Shown piece by piece: positions 61,060 through 64,000 of a stretch of 64,000 bases of DNA. Origin of the DNA: Combretum micranthum (Eukaryota; Streptophyta; Magnoliopsida; Myrtales; Combretaceae); NCBI GenBank assembly GCA_024138025.1, contig JAMXBD010000208.1, positions 124,001 to 188,000 of the forward strand. The letters are read 5' to 3'. How positions within the stretch are numbered: position 1 is the first letter of the stretch; every line of letters begins with the position of its first letter. Made by a program: the position numbers and the translations under genes. Below the pieces are notes generated by a model. It ran no database searches. It worked only from the letters and a program-made list of their open reading frames with translations, and was not told where the DNA came from.

Positions 61060-63100
61060 CTTCAAATTTGTCATTGGTTATTAGAAATATCTTCAATACG
61101 CAACAGGTAGATGAGAGTGAGCTTTAGCAACAGAGGAAGAATATTTTTCATACCCGAGTTGTAGTAAAAGGGAAGGTCTACAATTTGATCATTGATAGGG
61201 GCAGTTGTCCCAATGTGGTCAGTGCTAACTTAGTGGAGATGCTTAAATTGCCTATGCTTAAACACCCTAGTTTGTATAAATTATAGTGGTTGAATGCTTA
61301 TGGAGAGGTGAAGGTGAATAAACAAGTGAAATTATCATTCGCTTTGGGAAATTACAAGGATGAGGTGGTGTGTGATGAGTACCCATGAATGTGTGTCATA
61401 TCTTGTTTGGAAAACCATGGCGGTTCGATAAAGACGCTATTCATGAAGGGTGTTTAAATAGATTTATTGTGTGATAGAATGAAAAGACATTCCATTTGAA
61501 ACCTTTGACACCACAACAAGTTCAGGAAGAGCAAAAGAAGTTGAGATAGGAAGATAACATATTGAAAACTAATGAGAAAAAGAGACAAAACAAGAGAGTT
61601 GGTGAGGATGATACACGAGCGATAGAGAGAAAAAACAAAGTGGCTAGTGAGAAAAAAGGAAAGAGTGAAAAGAAAAAGCAACTGAATTATTTTGCCACTA
61701 AGAGTGAGATTAGGAATGCTATGAATGAGAAAAGGCCTTTTGATTGTACTTATGTATAAGGAGGCAATGATTTCTACTAATGATCTTAACCCTTCTCTTC
61801 TTGGTTCTGTTGTATCTCTTTTGCAGGAATCTGAAGACCTGTTTCCTGAAGAGATTCCTAGAGCTTTTATCCCAAACCGACCTGCATATAGGAGTAGTCC
61901 TGAAGAGACTAAGGAGATATAAAGGTAAGTCGAGGAATTATTGGCAAAGGGATTTGTTTGAAAGCAAGAGCCCTTGCATTGTGCCAGTCTTACTTATGCC
62001 CAAGAAAGACGGAACCCGAAGAATGTGTATAGATTGCAGAGCCGTCAACAAAATTATGATAAAGTATTGTCATCCTATTCCTAGGTTAGATGATATGCTT
62101 GATGAATTGCATGGTTCCTGTTTGTTTTCAAAAATTGATCTTAAAAGTAGTTATCATCAAATCTGAATAAAAGAAGAAGATGAATGGAAAACTGCTTTAA
62201 AAACTAAATTAGGGCTTTATGAGTGGTATACACTTTGGACTAACTAACACACCTAGTATGTTCATGAGGTTGATGAACCATGTCATGCATCCTTTTAAAA
62301 GAAAATTTTGTTGTGTATTTTGGTGACATTTTGATTTACAGCAAGAATTTAAAGGAACATGTGAATCATCTGAAGAGTGTATTAACTGTATTGAAAAAGG
62401 AACATTTATATGCTAATATAAAGAAATTTCCTTTTTGTTTGGAAAAAGTAATCTTTTTAGGTTATGTTGTCAGTGTTAGGGGTATAGAAGTGGATGAAGA
62501 AAAGATTAAGACAATTGGAGATTGGCCTACACCTACTAGCATCATTGAGGTAAGAAGTTTCTATGGGCTTGCTAGTTTTTATCACCGCTTTGTAAAATAC
62601 TTTAGTACACTAGCAACGGCATTAACTGAAATTGTAAAGAAATCCATCGGCTTTAAGTGGGAAGAGGCACAAGAGAAAGCTTTTAATTTACTTAAAGATA
62701 AATTATGTTCTGTGCCTTTGTTGTCTTTGCTTGATTTTTCTAGGGCCTTTGAGATTGAATGCGATGCATTTGGCATTGGCATTGGAGCTATATTGATGCA
62801 GGAGGGTAAGCTAATAGCCTACTTCAGTGAAAAATTGAATGGAGCACATCTGAGCTATCCTACTTATGATAAGAAGCTCTATACATTGGTGAGGTCTTTA
62901 GAAACTTGGCAAGATTACTTGTGGCCATAGAAATTTGTGATCTACATTGATCACTAATCATTGAAGCATTTGAAAGGGTAAGGAAGGCTGAACAGGAGAC
63001 ATGCCTACTGGATGGAATTCATTGAGACCTTTCCTTATATGATCCATTACAAGCAAGGTAAGGAGACTGTGGTTGTTGACACTTTGTCACGTAAGTGATC
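61060..63100 (+). pseudogene. gypsy protease, RT and RNase H of the second element
   Basis: The protease region reads IIDRGSCPNVVSANLVEML near 61180, then a long Lys/Glu-rich linker. RT begins near 61890, with [35 protein letters not shown] and [14 protein letters not shown] stop and frameshift lie at 62166-62250. The catalytic motif at 62316-62327 reads YFGD in place of YFDD, the same change as in the first gypsy element. RNase H starts near 62745 with [11 protein letters not shown]. Stops in RNase H lie near 62930 and 62957. Confidence 0.82.
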
Positions 63101-63532
63101 ATCATTTTTCTGCCATTCATGCTGCATGTGAGGAGGGAGCCTCTAAAAAATTTTATAGGCATGAGGAGTTTTTATTTAGAGGAGGGAAATTGTGTATGCC
63201 TCAATGTTCTATGAGGGAATTGCTTATTAGGGATTCTCATAGTAGAGGGTTGATGAGGCATTTTGGTGTGACAAAAACCTTAAATATTTTAATCGAGCAT
63301 TTTTATTGGCCTCACATGAGAAGGTATTGGAAAGAATTTGTAGTCGTTATATGACTTGCAGAATGGCCAAATCTAGAGTGATGCCCCATGGTTTATATAC
63401 TCCTCTACTTGTTCCTAGTGAACCTTAGACTAACGTTTCTATAGATTTTGTTTTGAGATTACCTAGGTCAAAAAGGGGTTGTGACTCAATTTTGGTTGTT
63501 GTGGATAGATTCTCAAAGATGGCATATTTCAT
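63100..63532 (+). pseudogene. gypsy integrase, 5' half, cut by insertion
   Basis: The zinc domain has RDSHSRGLMRHFGVTKT and HFYWPHMRRYW, with a frameshift near 63350 before the Cys pair (CRMAKS). The first catalytic Asp region, [13 protein letters not shown], is at about 63497-63532, and the hAT-type element begins directly after it. Confidence 0.75.
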
Positions 63533-64000
63533 TAGAGGTGGGCAAAGTGGGTAAATGGGCCGGTTCAGCCCAGCTCAGCCCACTTTGGCTCGCAGGTTAA
63601 ATGGGTTAGGTTAACCCACTTTTAAACGGGTTATATTTTCTTGGCCCGGGCCTAGTCCGCATTGGCCAGTGGGTTAAACGGGCTAGCCTGTGAGCCAAAA
63701 TTAATTTTTTTAATTTTTGTTTTTAAATGTTATGTGATAATCAAATATTTATATATTTTAAGGTTTCATATATATTAACGACTAATTTCATTACTATTTT
63801 GATTACTTATATATAAAAATAATTTTTTAAAATAATTTATTAGATATCATTATGTTTAAATCAATAAATATATATTTTAAAAAATGTTATAATACTTGTA
63901 GTTCATGTATCAATATATCTTTTTCCACAACATACATAAGTAATCATTAATATGTTATTACATTATTCTTATTTTTAAACTTCTTCTTCTTCTTTTGTCC
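63533..64000. mobile_element. hAT-type element (family B copy 2), runs off the window
   Basis: The element starts TAGAGGTGGGCAAAGTGGG. Its sub-terminal region is rich in 'gggtta', 'ggccc' and 'gagcc' motifs, followed by an AT-rich core. It matches the right arm of the element at 24838-25936 read in reverse, including 'attactatttt.attactta'. The left target bases would be TATTTCAT (63525-63532); the right end is not in the window. Confidence 0.7.

Larger units (their letters stand above)
58730..63532 (+). mobile_element. Second Ty3/gypsy element, truncated by an insertion
   Basis: An LTR, a tRNA-Met-type primer site, gag, protease, RT, RNase H and the first half of integrase are present in order. 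The domain sequences are related to those of the element at 10994-35958. The copy ends at 63532 where a hAT-type element begins inside integrase; the remainder may lie beyond the window. Multiple stops, mostly at former Gln or Trp codons, show it is inactive. Confidence 0.82.

Overview
This window is nuclear DNA from a flowering plant, most likely a eudicot. It is strongly AT-rich and is built almost entirely from transposable elements. I found no convincing host gene, tRNA, rRNA or CRISPR array in the 64 kb. Every recognisable coding sequence belongs to a retrotransposon, a LINE, or a gene fragment carried by a DNA transposon. Intact or near-intact target-site duplications (TSDs) allow much of the insertion history to be reconstructed.

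Layout: (1) 1-1759 is AT-rich sequence without features. (2) 1765-6447 is a complete, apparently young Ty1/copia element with about 209-bp LTRs and TSD CCTAA. (3) 6453-10988 holds a degraded hAT-like foldback element, a LINE remnant and unclassified repeat-like DNA. (4) 10994-35958 is one old Ty3/gypsy element (TSD AAGTC) whose 5' LTR has grown to 17.7 kb through five nested insertions: a small TIR element, a hAT-type MITE, a 12.4-kb gag-only LARD-type LTR element in reverse orientation (TSD GGTTG), a second hAT-type element, and a MULE that carries a captured zf-CCHC_4 gene fragment. Its integrase is split by a 1.3-kb insertion and its 3' LTR carries another MITE. (5) 36.4-38.6 kb is a LINE 3' end followed by three tandem copies of a roughly 430-bp unit. 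(6) 38.6-47 kb is mostly featureless, with a hAT-type MITE, small tandem duplications, a probable solo LTR and a minisatellite. (7) 46983-57721 is a reverse-oriented Athila-type element (TSD ATAAT) with gag and a large env-like ORF but no pol. (8) 58.3 kb to the end holds a microsatellite, the C-terminal tail of a gypsy polyprotein, an LTR with a strong hairpin, then gag, protease, RT, RNase H and integrase of a second gypsy copy. That copy is broken off by a hAT-type element running out of the window.

How the parts relate: none of the elements reads as autonomous. The copia copy is interrupted only by small deletions, most in short homopolymers, with no nonsense substitution seen. It may therefore be intact in the real genome, or it may be recently dead. 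The two gypsy copies instead carry many stop codons of the kind expected from C-to-T decay of methylated DNA, and both have lost the same first catalytic Asp of the RT motif. The LARD and the Athila derivative keep their LTR ends, primer sites and gag but lack pol, so they would need pol proteins from other elements.

I do not see a new type of biological system here. The observations most worth following are the two pol-less elements, the MULE gene capture, the shared RT lesion, the pol tail sitting directly upstream of an LTR, and one LTR position hit by two unrelated insertions.
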